A stretch of DNA of 64,000 nucleotides. Origin: Paralichthys olivaceus (lineage: Eukaryota > Chordata > Actinopteri > Pleuronectiformes > Paralichthyidae). Positions within the stretch are counted from its first letter, which is position 1. Every line of letters begins with the position of its first letter. Positions 42,621 through 54,400 of the stretch are shown here, in pieces. Location of the stretch: positions 14,348,501-14,412,500 of the forward strand of contig NC_091106.1 in NCBI RefSeq assembly GCF_024713975.1, written 5' to 3'. Below the pieces are notes generated by a model that saw nothing but the letters and a program-made list of their open reading frames with translations, did not search any database and was not told the origin of the DNA. Position numbers and translations under genes: made by a program.

Positions 42621-43066
42621 ACTCTCTCTTTTACAGCCACCTCTCTTTTCTCCCCCATTTTATCTATTTCTCTCTAATTTTGTGAGGTCTCCACCTCACA
42701 AAGTACCTTGAGAAAATGTAGGTTGTGATTTGGTGATATACAAATGAAATTGAATTGAATATAAATTCTTTATAAAGGGTGTAAAATGTATTTATTGTCA
42801 ATAATTTAGCAATAAAACACAATTGATTAGTATGAAAAATAACAGTTGAACTAATCAGAAAGTGGTGCCAATTTGAACTGAGTGGGTCAGACGCACTAAC
42901 TCCTTCAAGTGTCAATCCTTCGTGTCTTTCCTAAGAATTAGAAGCTCTTGCTCAGTGCGCTTCACGGTGCGTCAGGGATTAAGTTTAATAGGCTTCTCTC
43001 GTCTCCCGCACTCGACATGTCTTGAGCACGAATGTAGCCCACAACTTCTGGGATTTTTCACGGACT
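41276..43066 (+). other. lrit1 3' UTR and lrit2 upstream region
   Basis: Just past the lrit1 stop is a C-rich run (about 41330-41520, CCATCCACATCC-like words). Two CT microsatellites follow at 42424-42453 and about 42584-42620. A SINE-tail-like stretch at about 42680-42762 (ACCTTGAGAAAATGTAGG, then GTTGTGATTTGGTGATATAC and AAATTGAATTGAAT) resembles a 3' end common in fish SINEs. An OTX/CRX-like GGATTA lies at 42976-42981, about 90 bp before the lrit2 ATG. Confidence 0.55.
42294..42299 (+). terminator. Candidate lrit1 polyadenylation signal AATAAA
   Basis: A canonical hexamer about 1.02 kb past the stop codon lies in AT-rich sequence. It is the clearest signal before the CT repeats. Confidence 0.45.
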
Positions 43067-46061
43067 ATGGACATAATTTGTTACCTGCTAGTTATAGTTG
43101 TGTTGAACATCCAAGCGCATGGAAGCGTCTCTCAATGTTTACACGGGTGCAGCTGTGTGGAGGACCGTCATGGGAGGTGAGACCTGATTTCACGAAGTTC
43201 ACTGTGAGGCAGAGGTATTTGTATCCTGTTTAACTGTGTCACTGGGTGACTGTGGGTGAAGGAGAATATGTTTTTACTGAAAATTACTGAGTGAATATTT
43301 TCTCAATCAAGTCGAGCACTTTTTGTTTCTAACATGTGATCCTAATGACAGCCAACACAGGCGATAAAGCTGTGTGTTCATGAGGCACAGAAAGCAAATG
43401 CTCACTTATCCTATTTCCCTTAAATCACATAGGTCGCTCATATGCATGGAGGAGAACGCGTTTGGGGCCATACCAGGGAACCTCTCAAATGATATGACCA
43501 AAATACGTATAGAAAAATCTCACTTCACTGAAATACCCAGAGGGGCTTTCTCCAGTGCGCCCTCCTTGGAGAACCTGTGGTTGAACTTCAATGACATCAC
43601 ACTCATTAACTCAAAGGGCCTGGAGGGTTTGGGGAATTTGACCGAGCTGCGCCTGCAGGGGAACAAGCTGCGTTCAGTACCATGGACAGCGTTCGAGGAC
43701 ACGCCGGCTCTCAAGATCCTGGACCTGAAGCACAACCAGCTGGACGTGCTGCCGGAGCATGCGTTAAAATTTCTGCCAGGTCTGACTTACTTAGATTTGT
43801 CCTTCAATCGACTTACGGTCATATCAAAGGAGGTCTTTCAAAATTGGCCCCTCTACCAGAAGCTGCAGGGCATGGGCGACCGGGAGGCGACCGCCCTCGG
43901 GGTGAATGTCGTCCTGGCGCTGCACGACAACGCCTGGCTCTGCGACTGCCGCCTGAAGGGCTTCGTGGAGTTCATCAGGTCCCCACCGCCCCCGATTATA
44001 CTGATGAACTCCTACTTGACCTGCTCAGGGCCGGACTTTAGGGCGGGCAAGTTCTTCCACGAGGTCGAGCTGCAGGCGTGTGTGAAGCCGGCGGTGAGCA
44101 GCCCAGCCTCCAACATCAGCCTGCCACAGGGCGCGAACCTTACCCTGCGCTGCCTCGCCAAAGCCCGGCCCGACCCCTCGGTGTGGTGGACATATGGTCT
44201 GAAGATAATCAGAGGATTTCATGGTAAGAGTGTGACACTCGCAGCGGGTCATCCAGGCACCGGCTCCACTGATATCTTGCGGTAAATTAGATACTTAAGC
44301 ACACATTTTAATTGCAGAGACCTCGAACCTCTCCTTAAGGCTAGGAGGGCTAAATCTGGATATTGGCCCACCACTGATTCCCTCAAGCTGCACAACACCA
44401 TCACTGTTGATTAAGTGTTGGAGATTATAGTGCACTGTAGCCTACCTAGTGTCAGCAGTGTTGGGATACTGAGTAATTAAGTAAACATCTGCGTCATTAG
44501 ACTTAACCTTGTGCTTACTGTAGATCAAGCCTGCAAGTTACCAGTCCATCATAAAGTGATAGAAAGCAGGTTGCTGCAGCCAACACTGTCCACACTCTAC
44601 AGATAGTAACACAGCTTCTACTGCTACTGCATGTAATCAATATTATCCTAGTTAGATACCAGAGGTATGCAAACAACCGGCTACCTTTACTTTACTCAAG
44701 CTAAAGCAATCTAAAGTATATCTTCAATACTAGCAAATAAAAGGTAAACTAGTAAAGTTACTGACTTTAAACTAGTAAATAAATGGTTCATTAATCATTC
44801 TATCGTCGAACTCTCAATCATGACAATTTGCGAAAATTGTCAATTGAACTATAATTTTACAACAATTTTGTTCAACACAATTAATAAAAATGAATTTAAC
44901 AATTAACAAAAGCTAATGCTGAAAAATATCTTTTAACATGCAGCCTCACAATTCACATCTATCTTGACGCTTTTGATGTCCAGTATATGTTTGTGTTATT
45001 GTGGCTCATGTGTATGTATATAGGTCATGTTATTGTTCAGCCTTCTACTTTAATAGAGACAAGTGGCCTAAAGCATGGGTTCCCTTTTCTACCTCAGATT
45101 ATTCTAATGTAGAAAAAAGGACCTATTTGATTACATCATTTATGCTTATCTTCTTTCTTTCTGTGAAAACAGATTGAGTTCTATTCTTTAATCTTGCATG
45201 CTCTTTAAACCACACTGGATCCCCTTTTATTTCCTCCCAGAGTCTCAGGAAAGAGTGGATGAGGACACCATCAGATCCCTCCTGGTGATCCCCTCCCTCC
45301 ATGCTGCTGACCGTGGTGTGTACACCTGCACCGCTGTCAACTTCATAGGGAACTCCTCTGTCAGTGTCCTCCTGGATGTTCTCTCTCCTGACAGCTCCCA
45401 CCCGTCAAACCTCCCCGGCGTCCCGGCTGCACCCGGGGTTGGGGATGAAAACGTCTACATTGACATCCGCATCGCCAAACAGACAGTACGTGGCATATCC
45501 ATCGAGTGGTACGCTGCCTTGGACCGTCCCGCAGAAACCTGGTTCACCATCCACTTTGGACGCGCAGATGATAATAAAAAAGAAATGATCTACATCGGCC
45601 CCGGGATCCATTCGTACTCTGTCTCTGATTTGATGCCTGCCTCCAAATATGAAATCTGTGTGACCCTCAAGAATAAGACGCCGCGTCCAGGCCAGTGCAT
45701 TGTGTTTGTAACAGGAAGTGACATCACTGAAATGGAACAGAGGGAGAAACTGATTCATATAATAGTCATAGTTTTAGCCATGGTGCTGGCCGTGCCTATA
45801 GGCATGTACGCGTGTACCACTGAAACTAGGTTCTCCTGTCTGGAGGATGTCATGAAGTTCTGGAAGAGCCAGCAGAGAGAGGGCGGCTCCCACGAGATGG
45901 AGCGGGAGAGGCAGGGCACCTTCGACAGCCTGCAGGCCGCCAGCGACGAGGGCCTGGTTAAGAAGGAATCCAGTGAAGACAGGAAGGTGAGGAGGAGGTC
46001 AGATGACAGAATGATTAAGAGCAAAGCAGACCACAGCAGACTCACAGCTGAACTGTATTAA
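43067..46061 (+). CDS. lrit2: Leucine-rich repeat, Ig-like and transmembrane domain protein 2
   Basis: This is a paralogue of lrit1 with the same domain order and a retinal role inferred from the family. Exons are 43067-43176, 43433-44223 and 45241-46061, totalling 1722 bp (573 aa plus stop) in phase. Exon 1 gives a signal peptide ([19 protein letters not shown]) and the LRRNT start [13 protein letters not shown]. Exon 2 carries the LRRs ([48 protein letters not shown]), the LRRCT ([18 protein letters not shown]) and the first half of the Ig domain ([17 protein letters not shown]). Exon 3 finishes the Ig domain ([12 protein letters not shown]), then FN3 and a TM segment at about 471-493 ([20 protein letters not shown]). 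The tail is charged, with [10 protein letters not shown] near the end. Unlike lrit1, no intron separates LRRs from LRRCT. An alternative 3' splice is possible. Confidence 0.94.
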
Positions 46062-46156
46062 ATTACTGTTTGGTAATTCAGCAAGAAAACATGAAACTGA
46101 CCTTGTAACAGGCCGATGAATCAGTCTGTATCAATTATCTTAGTAAAAGAGATCAG

Positions 46157-46166
46157 AATAAATAAA
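46157..46166 (+). terminator. Candidate lrit2 polyadenylation signals (overlapping AATAAATAAA)
   Basis: Two overlapping AATAAA hexamers lie 96 nt past the lrit2 stop. They precede the possible alternative acceptor at 46268, so the signal and the splice would compete. Confidence 0.5.
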
Positions 46167-46268
46167 TCTGCTGCATCGTGCTGACTTTGATACTGATTTA
46201 CTAGAATATTAAAAAGAATGACTTTCATGTCTGCCTTGGTTTTAATCTCATCTCTTCCTCTGTTCTAG

Positions 46269-46295
46269 GCCGGGGAGGGTGTTGCAATGATGTGA
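46269..46295 (+). other. lrit2: Possible alternative terminal coding segment of lrit2
   Basis: A strong pyrimidine-rich acceptor (ending TCTTCCTCTGTTCTAG at 46268) follows the annotated stop. A codon-boundary donor AAG/GTGAGG lies at 45986/45987 inside the last exon. Joining them in phase replaces the last 24 residues by AGEGVAMM and a stop at 46293-46295. It may also be fortuitous. Confidence 0.3.
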
Positions 46296-47084
46296 ATGAT
46301 GACCATTATGTCGAGAGTGTAATTCAAGAATTACAGTGTAGAGAAAAGTGCCGCAGTTTGCTTCTGTCTGAAATACGACAAGTTGGACGTTTTTGTCATG
46401 AGATATTTAAATGTAAGTGATCACACATTTTTAATTGTTGCTCTATATGAAGCCTTTGTGATTGATCTGAGCTCAAAATGACTTTCTTGCTAACCTGAAT
46501 GGTTTGATTAAGGCTCATCTCACTTACACTGTCAGTTAGTTTGTAAGATTTTTTACTGTAAAATTAAATGCGGAAAGAAAGACATTCTCTTTAACTTGAT
46601 AATGAATATATCGAATATTTAAGCATTTTGTAATTGGAAACATTTCTTTCATTGTTAATTTCATCTTAAATTTAGTTTTTTGTGTATATGTTTGTGTATG
46701 AGGTCATACCATGTGTTGTGGTGACATAGTTCCTTTGCATAGCTGTTTTAATAACAGCATTATTAGTAACAAAACCTCAAACAAAGTGACAAAACCTTAA
46801 ATACTGTACTTGTCCATTTTATATTGTTAAGTTGCCAGCACGCACGCTTCCACCAAATTTAGATTAAATTGATTTATTATTTAAATCATGTGTGTTTGTG
46901 TTTTATCGTTAAGGGCTAATTACTGATGCTTTACCTTGAAAAAAAACTTGAAGGGGCACTAAGTATGTAACTAAAATGGATGTCAGTAGAGTGCCTTTCT
47001 CCACCAAGGCCCAGAGTTCACGTTAAATTCAACCGAGTTGCAACAAATTGCACACACTCATGAATATCAGTCCCCTAAAGGTGC

Positions 47085-47345
47085 CTTATGTTTTTAATCA
47101 AGATCCATTATTATTGTCTAAGGAATCAGTGAAAACTAAGAAAACAACCACTCTCCCAATGTTAAAGAAAGTGAAAAAACATCCAAAATTTGCTTAGCGA
47201 TTTTCACATCCGCACCAAAATTCATTGGGTTCTTCCCTGATCCACACCACGTCCTTCCAGCAAGTTTTGTGGGAATTTGTTTGGTATTTTCTGCATAATC
47301 CCACAAACTAAATAAAGGTGATGAAAACGTAACCTCTTGGCAGAG
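47085..47345 (-). repeat. Dispersed repeat family A, copy 3
   Basis: Reverse-strand matches to family words are seen: CAAGATCCATTATT, CCGCACCAAAATTCATTGGG, TTCTTCCCTGATCCACACCA, GTCCTTCCAGCAAGTTTTG, TCTGCATAATCC and GAAAACGTAACCTCTTGGCA. The 5' end of the family unit lies at the right. The borders are approximate. Confidence 0.65.
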
Positions 47346-50300
47346 GTGGCTCTGGAGGAAAAAAATTTAAATCTGAAATATGCAGAATCATCAGAATCAT
47401 TATTCGGCCTTGAGTTTGACACCTAAAAGGTTTAAACAGAAAGTCATCGATATAAACTGGATGTGTGGAAAGAAGTGTGCATAGAGTTTAATTGCAGAAA
47501 TTGAAGGACCCTGCATTTCTGAAGCTTGATCCATCAGAGTCAAAGTATCTCGTCCTCTGTTAGTTTCATTTAGACCATTTAAGCAATAGGCTTCCTCTAT
47601 ACTCCTTAATTTTATGCAAGTGGACCTCATATATATCTCTTCATTTGATTATGCACAAGGTTACAGGACAAAACCTGTTCACATAATGTTTCTGCATCAA
47701 AGTGATCAGTGACACTAGTTCACATGCAGGAACTTATGAGGGCTGAAAATGATCGACAGTTCATAGTTTATGTCGACGCAGGACTGTGTTTCACTTTCAC
47801 AGTTAGTTACACTGAACTGTAAAGTTTCATTAACGTGTTTAATCCTCTTTGCATCACTGCACATATACGTCACCGTCCTCTACACACACACACCACACAG
47901 CAGCCATGCGTCACACATGATCTGTGCCGACCGACCCAGACAGATGGCACATCGGATATGCCTCGGCCAATGGCATTGTTCATTTGACATAATACCCAAA
48001 CACTGGCATCCTCTCCAATATCCCTTCCTGCCGTCACTTTATGATCAGATCACACAAACCAACCCCCCACCCGTCCTGTCCTCCATCCCCATGTGTTGTC
48101 TGCTATGACGCAAAGAGATCACTTCATCTCTGCCCGGACCCGCTTGCATTGACTTAAGATGAGGGTTTTAAACGACTGGCTGAGATTGGCAGCTCTCATT
48201 TCTGGAGCGCAGGAGCACATCTGCTTTCTTGCCTGTTCAGATGTGTTTATATGATTTGCGTGTGAAGGGATTGATGTTGCTTTTTGTTGTAATCCTTATC
48301 TGCTGTGTATGCAACATGACAATGTTAGTTCTTTAAACACTCCGTCTCAGCTATTTAAGCACAGAGCACATGAATTGTATCTTTATTCAGCCATATCCTG
48401 TTTTTCCTCCTCGCACCTTAATGTTGCATATACTTATTTTTTGTATTTAATCCAGGACAGACGTTTCATTTATTTTACCTTTCAGTTCCTCCATTAGTTC
48501 AAATGCACGCCAGGATTTTTGAACTCATGCATGTGCATTCTTCTCTCATTCTAAAGCATCAATGCACTTTGCAACTTTCAACTCTGTAATCCTCTATCAA
48601 ATAGCCCAGTAATCCTGGCTGCCTCTTACATGGCATAATGCATGATCATTTGGGCAGCTCTTCATATTCCCTCATTCCACCTCAGAGCATTAACAGCTTG
48701 TCGTCACAAAACTTCTTTGTGTGTTTGACATTTCGGACCTAAAATCTGGGTTTGGTTTCTTAAAGATCCTTGGGGACTGCACTGTGCGTGAAAAAGCAGC
48801 ACATGTCACATTTGTGGGAAAGCATTTGTACGTATAATCTGATTTAAATTCATGGGGCAGATTTTAATTTGTCAAATAAAATCCACTGTGTGTCATCATG
48901 ACCATGTGAAAGTTTGCTGCCAGTCGCACACATCTTGTCTGTCCAAACTAGATCAGGGCAGATGGATTGTTGATTTTTCGCCAACGATGCAATATTGTAC
49001 AAAGATGAACAAGTTGGTCCTTGGATTAGAGAGGGTAATCTGCAAATTTAATGTTTTATGTAACTTTGAAAAAAGTGTGCATGTCTGGCTGGTGTCTACA
49101 CAAATACCCAGTGAGTGGTTCAGTGTAACTTAGTAATTGGTAGCACTCACACTGACATCAGAGCAAAGGAGGGTAAAGGGGCTTGTATCAGGATAATACA
49201 TATTTGCAGAAAATTTGCTGAGGTTGAATTTAGAGCAAAAGCAAACAGAATAGGGTTGTGTGAAATTTACATATTCTGCTTGCTCTACTTGAATATAACA
49301 TGTCTTAACACGAGTTACACCAACTTCTCTCCTCTATTGTGTAAATGCAGATGAACAACAATTAGACCAAAAAACCATTGACACTAAAACCTACCTCAAG
49401 TTTGTCTCTCTCCTGTGGTCCAGGCAGCTTTTGCTTTCTCTCCAGAAGAGGGCAGTTCAGTACATTTGCAGACTCATTAAGGAGGTGTTATTCTTAAGGT
49501 GTTTGTCTCGTAGGGCCTCCAAGGCAACAGACTATTAACCTTAGTGACCTGGATTCAGGATGTTGTGCTCGTCCACAGGTCAGTGCCTCACCAGGTTTCA
49601 AATACCAGACCAATCTACTGACTCAGTTATATGTGTGAAAAGAAATTAGTGTGTAACAGAATAAATGGTCTGCTCATTATTGTCAATAATCCATCTGCAT
49701 AATAAACCACGATTCAAATTTGGAAATGGAAAGAATCCATTGATATATGGACAATTTGCTTTCTAAGACTTCACTACATTTATGAGGTGAATATTGTTCT
49801 GTGTACTTCAATATATATATTCCTTTACAGATTTAGCTACAGCTCTGGAAAATCATGAGACCAGCCTAGATCCTGTATACCAGCCATTTAACAGAAATGT
49901 TGTCAGTAGTTTAAATGATGGAAAAAAAAACTGTTCAATTTATTTTAACATGTAGCTATAGTTTGACCAGATAAACTGATAATCTTGCAGTTTTTTTCTA
50001 GAGCTATACATTTCAGATTAAAGATAAAGTGATCAGTTTGTAAAAAATGGTGCACTGGGATATATTAAACTACCTAAAACAGTATAAAGCAGCTAAATCT
50101 GCTTCAATTCAACCATCTACAACATTAAAATACTGCTTTTGTTAATGCATTGGTATGGTGTATTTATACTGTTATATTGAAACATACAGTGACTAATTCA
50201 TATTCTAGTGATAGCTTTAGCCATGGTCCCCATGGTTTTGTAGCAAAAACCTTTTTACTTTTTAATTCACAGTGTGGTGATACTATGTGAGTAAAAAAAA

Positions 50301-51084
50301 CGTCTTCCACTTTATAATTACAAATCATGTACTTTAATTGGTGGTGATTTCAATACAATTGTTGACAGCAAGTGTTTTTTGATAACTGAACACTTTTTTG
50401 ACTGAGTGAAACAGATACATCACCACATACACAACTGTAAACAAACTGCTCTTTAAACACTATTTGGTGCTTTGAACCTGCGCAGTGGGATTAAAAGTCT
50501 TCCTAACGTGATCACTTTGGTCCCCTTCCCTCCGGCTGATCTCTTTAGTCAGTTCAAGTGTCATGAAATCTCTTGTAAGGAGCTTGGTCGGATCCCAAAT
50601 AAACAGTCTCAGTTGTGGAAATCTAAATGACTTCATTCCAGACAAGGGATCTTTCCTGACGAACTTTGTGTTTCAACAAAGGGTTTAAAAAGGTTTGGAT
50701 TTATCTGTTGTAAAATGACAAACAAACTTCAACCAGGAGTTAAATTGAAAGCATGAGTACAGTGTTTTTTTCCCATTATACAGTATGAAAATAACATCAT
50801 TAGTATACAAGAATTTTGCCGTTAGCTGTTTTTAGTGTATTTAAACTCTGAAAAACACACACGCACACACACTTGTACACACACACCCACACACGCACAC
50901 GTGCACACACACACAAAGCACAATTGAAGATTGAGTTCAGTCTCGACTTTGACAAAACAATTTCATCTCAAGATACATTTACTGGCTGTTCTGGAGCTTT
51001 TGATCATTAACTTAGTGTCCATTCAACTGTCAGAAATGGGGACATTTTCATTTCTAAATTCTATTTGTCTTTTTTCATACACAC

Positions 51085-51370
51085 ATAAATATCAAATTTT
51101 TTTCATCAAGATCCATGAATTCCTCTTTTGGAAATTAGTGAAAACGGCAATAAAATCTTACAATGTTCAAGAAAGATGTTATGGTTTCTTCCGTGACTCA
51201 AACCACATCCTTCCACCAGTTTTTGTGGTAATCCATCCTGTAGTTCTTGCATAATCATGCTTACAAACAAACCAACCAACCAACCAACCAACCAACCAAC
51301 CAACCAACCAACCAACCAACAAACAAATGGACAAGGCTGAAAACATAACATGTGAAAACCTCCTATGTGG
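51085..51370 (-). repeat. Dispersed repeat family A, copy 4, with (CCAA)n expansion
   Basis: Reverse-strand family words are visible: CATCAAGATCCATGAATT, CTCAAACCACATCCTTCCAC, AGTTTTTGTGGTAATCCATC and TTCTTGCATAATC. An internal tetranucleotide run (ACAAACAAACC then CCAA units, about 51263-51325) follows, and GAAAACATAAC. The tetranucleotide replaces the TTTGTTTG-like region of other copies. It ends about 100 bp before the cdhr1 stop and may be in its 3' UTR. Confidence 0.65.
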
Positions 51371-51465
51371 AGTTAATGTTTGCAGACTTGCTCTGCTGGT
51401 AAAGACCCCAGAAGCTGCTGGACAGCTACTAAATGGACCCTGAGGTGAGATTGTTTCATCAAGCA

Positions 51466-54400
51466 CTATTGGTGTGAGAGCATCCTCTTCTGCTCCAGCC
51501 TCAGCTTGAGCTCTGAAACTAGTGCTTGGTTCATAGTGTCCTCTCGGGTATTCACCGGCCTTTTCTTGGGTTTGGGTGCCACTGTCGCAGAGATGGTGGG
51601 TACGGCCCACTGCCTCTGCCCTGGGATGTAGGGTGGTGGTGGAGGGGGCAGAGATGGGGCGCAGGGTGGTGGGGGCCAGTGTCTCACAACGCTGTTGACA
51701 TTGTTGACATTGTTGACGGTGTTGACGGTGTTGATGTTGTTGACGTTGTTGTTGTAGTTGATGTTCTCCACAACGACCTCGGGCTCCCGCTCTTCCTCCT
51801 CAATTCTGAACTTCTCTCCGGGGGTTTCCGGCTCCTTGAAGGGGTTTTTGATGTTCCAGGTGTTCTGTTTCCGCTGCCTCCTCCTCACGCGGCGGTTAGG
51901 CAGGATCCGGTTGGACTTTTTGTTGCGCATGAATGTTGCCGTGGAGATGATGACAGTGACTACGACCATGAGACTAATGACACCACCAAGCATGCCTAGG
52001 ATTTGTAAAGGCTTGTTTCTATTCTGCATTATAAATGATCCCCAAGGCCCCCCCTTGAGTTGAGTCTGTAAAAGAGCACAGGGAGAATTCACATCCATGG
52101 GACTGAAGTCATAGTCTGACACACAAAGATTCTTCTTCATATTGTCCCGTGTAATGTCGCACTTTCACTCATTTGGCTGAAATGTCATGTGAGGTGCAAA
52201 ATCCAAAACGTGTATATATATTAAGAATAAAAATACTGCAATGTACTGCATATACCTGTACAAAACCTTTTTTTTCCATAGTCTAGAAAATGTTCAAATT
52301 AAACCTTTTTCAAATATCTATTTTATCAACATTTACTATAATATAATTTTGTCTGGACAAGATCAGAGAGGTTGACCGGGAAACCCATAACAGAGACCAC
52401 TCATGTCTATAGATATGAATTTGATGTGAAAAGAACTAATCTGTTTGTTTTGGTCGTGGTGTCATATTCAAAACATGGAAAAAAGAAAATAGTTTATGTT
52501 GTGCTCCTGTACTCTTTTACAGACACAGCCTTGTTCTACTGCAAAAAAGAATCACTACAAATTCTCAGTACCACAGAGTAAAGACAACAGTGCTACTGTG
52601 CTGATTCTCTCAAGGCAAGCTTCGTTTATGGCACGGGCCTCCTTATAATCTTTCTGATCTTGCCCTGAGCTTGTACACGGGACTTTTTCACAGAGTTCCA
52701 GTAAATAAAAGTTGAAATGATGATTGTCAGTGAAATGGCCAAGGTGACAACGGTCAAACAAATCCCAAACACGGCCCCCGGACGTTTCCTTAGGCCCAAG
52801 AAGTACGAGAAAAATCTCGATTTGATCTGCAAACATGACAATTGCATTTGTGTGAGACTCAGACTCAATAACTGGTGAAACCTGAAATCTGGGAAATTAT
52901 GAAAAGTCTTATTCTGCAGAAAAGCTGCACCTTCCTGCACATTAATCAGATGGTGCAAAGAAAGTATGCAATTTTTTGGAATAAAAAGGCAGAATCTCTT
53001 CATTACTGTTATATAATTCCCTACAACAACAACTATAACACCTGCAATAACATTAAAGCAGCACAAGCTATAAAATGATGTTGATGAACTAATGGTTGCA
53101 AACTCTATTTTTCACATATTTAAAGTGTAAAACCTCAGAAAAGGATTCATCACATCACATCTAACTGTTAAACTGTTATTCATGTATACTTGGTCGTAAC
53201 TTACAGCCTCTGTGATGTCGATCTTGACGACTGCAGTGGTGCTGAAGGATGGCTGGCCTCGGTCTCTGGCCTGCACCACCAGGGACCAGGTGAAGTCCCT
53301 CTGCTTGGTGATGTTCTGAATGATGGCCATTGACTTGATGTAGGACTTCAGCACGATCTCGCCAGTGTCGGCGTCGATGTCGAAGATGTTGTTGTCCGGC
53401 TCAGCTTTCATGATGGCGTACTCGATGACATTGTTGGGCACCTCTGCGTCGTCATCTACGGCCTGCGGAAATGTATTGAATTAAAAACAACGATTTGAAC
53501 ATTATTCAGACTTTCACTTTTTCTTTTAATCTCAAGGGGAGCACATACCTCTATTCTCACTGGCGCTCCGATCACCATCGTCTTCTCGAGGAAGTTGTCG
53601 TTGAAAGCTGGTGGGTGGTCGTTCAGGTCGAGCACCGTCACAAACACCTCAGCCAGGCTGTACTTCCCCTCTGTGTCCTCCGCCTTCACGTAGAAGTTGT
53701 ACTTGGATCTCACCTCTGCATCCAGGCTCGCCCACGGCTGCGTGTAGATGATCCCAGATGTGGGCTGGATCAGGAACCTTTGAATTGAGATGTAATTCAG
53801 AATATTTATTTCAGATTTATCACATGCAGGCGATCGGGTGCATGTTTGTTGTTAGAATTAGTTGAACAGTGGCTTTAGAGGTGTTGCTCAGTGGATGATG
53901 GAGCATTCAAGATGGTTGCACTTTTTATGTGACCTTGGGATTCTAATGCTTGATTTAATGTGCAAACAAGTGAGTGTCTTTCTAAATCTATAAAATAAAA
54001 GGGAATATGTGTATTTCGCAAAACATTGAACTATCCCTTTAAATCGTCACTTTACTGTTCTATTCAAATACATTTATAAGACTTGACCATTAACATACAT
54101 AGCAAGAATGGAAGTGGATCGTTTGACTGACTGACTTGTTTAGTTACCCTTGTAGGTCAGTGCAAGGTAGTCAGTACAGCCGCAAAGTCTATTTTCTCCT
54201 CCAATCCCATTACGGGATTAACGAAGGCAGAGGATGAGCAGGCAAAGATCAGGACAGCACGGTTCTGTGTACACTGAAGTGTTTCTATACAAGATACTAT
54301 CAAAATACATAACATGCTATATTTTTTTGTATCCTTTCTGAGACTAATCTGAGGTGACACAGTTTGAAAATTGTTCTGAGCAAACGAGTACCCACTAAGC

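Larger units (their letters stand above)
46062..51465. other. Convergent intergenic region lrit2/cdhr1
   Basis: This 5.4 kb lies between the lrit2 and cdhr1 3' ends, AT-rich and without a recognisable gene. It contains two reverse-oriented family A repeats, a CTCF-like CCAGAAGAGGGCA at 49442-49454 and short CA-rich runs near 50865-50915. Confidence 0.6.
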
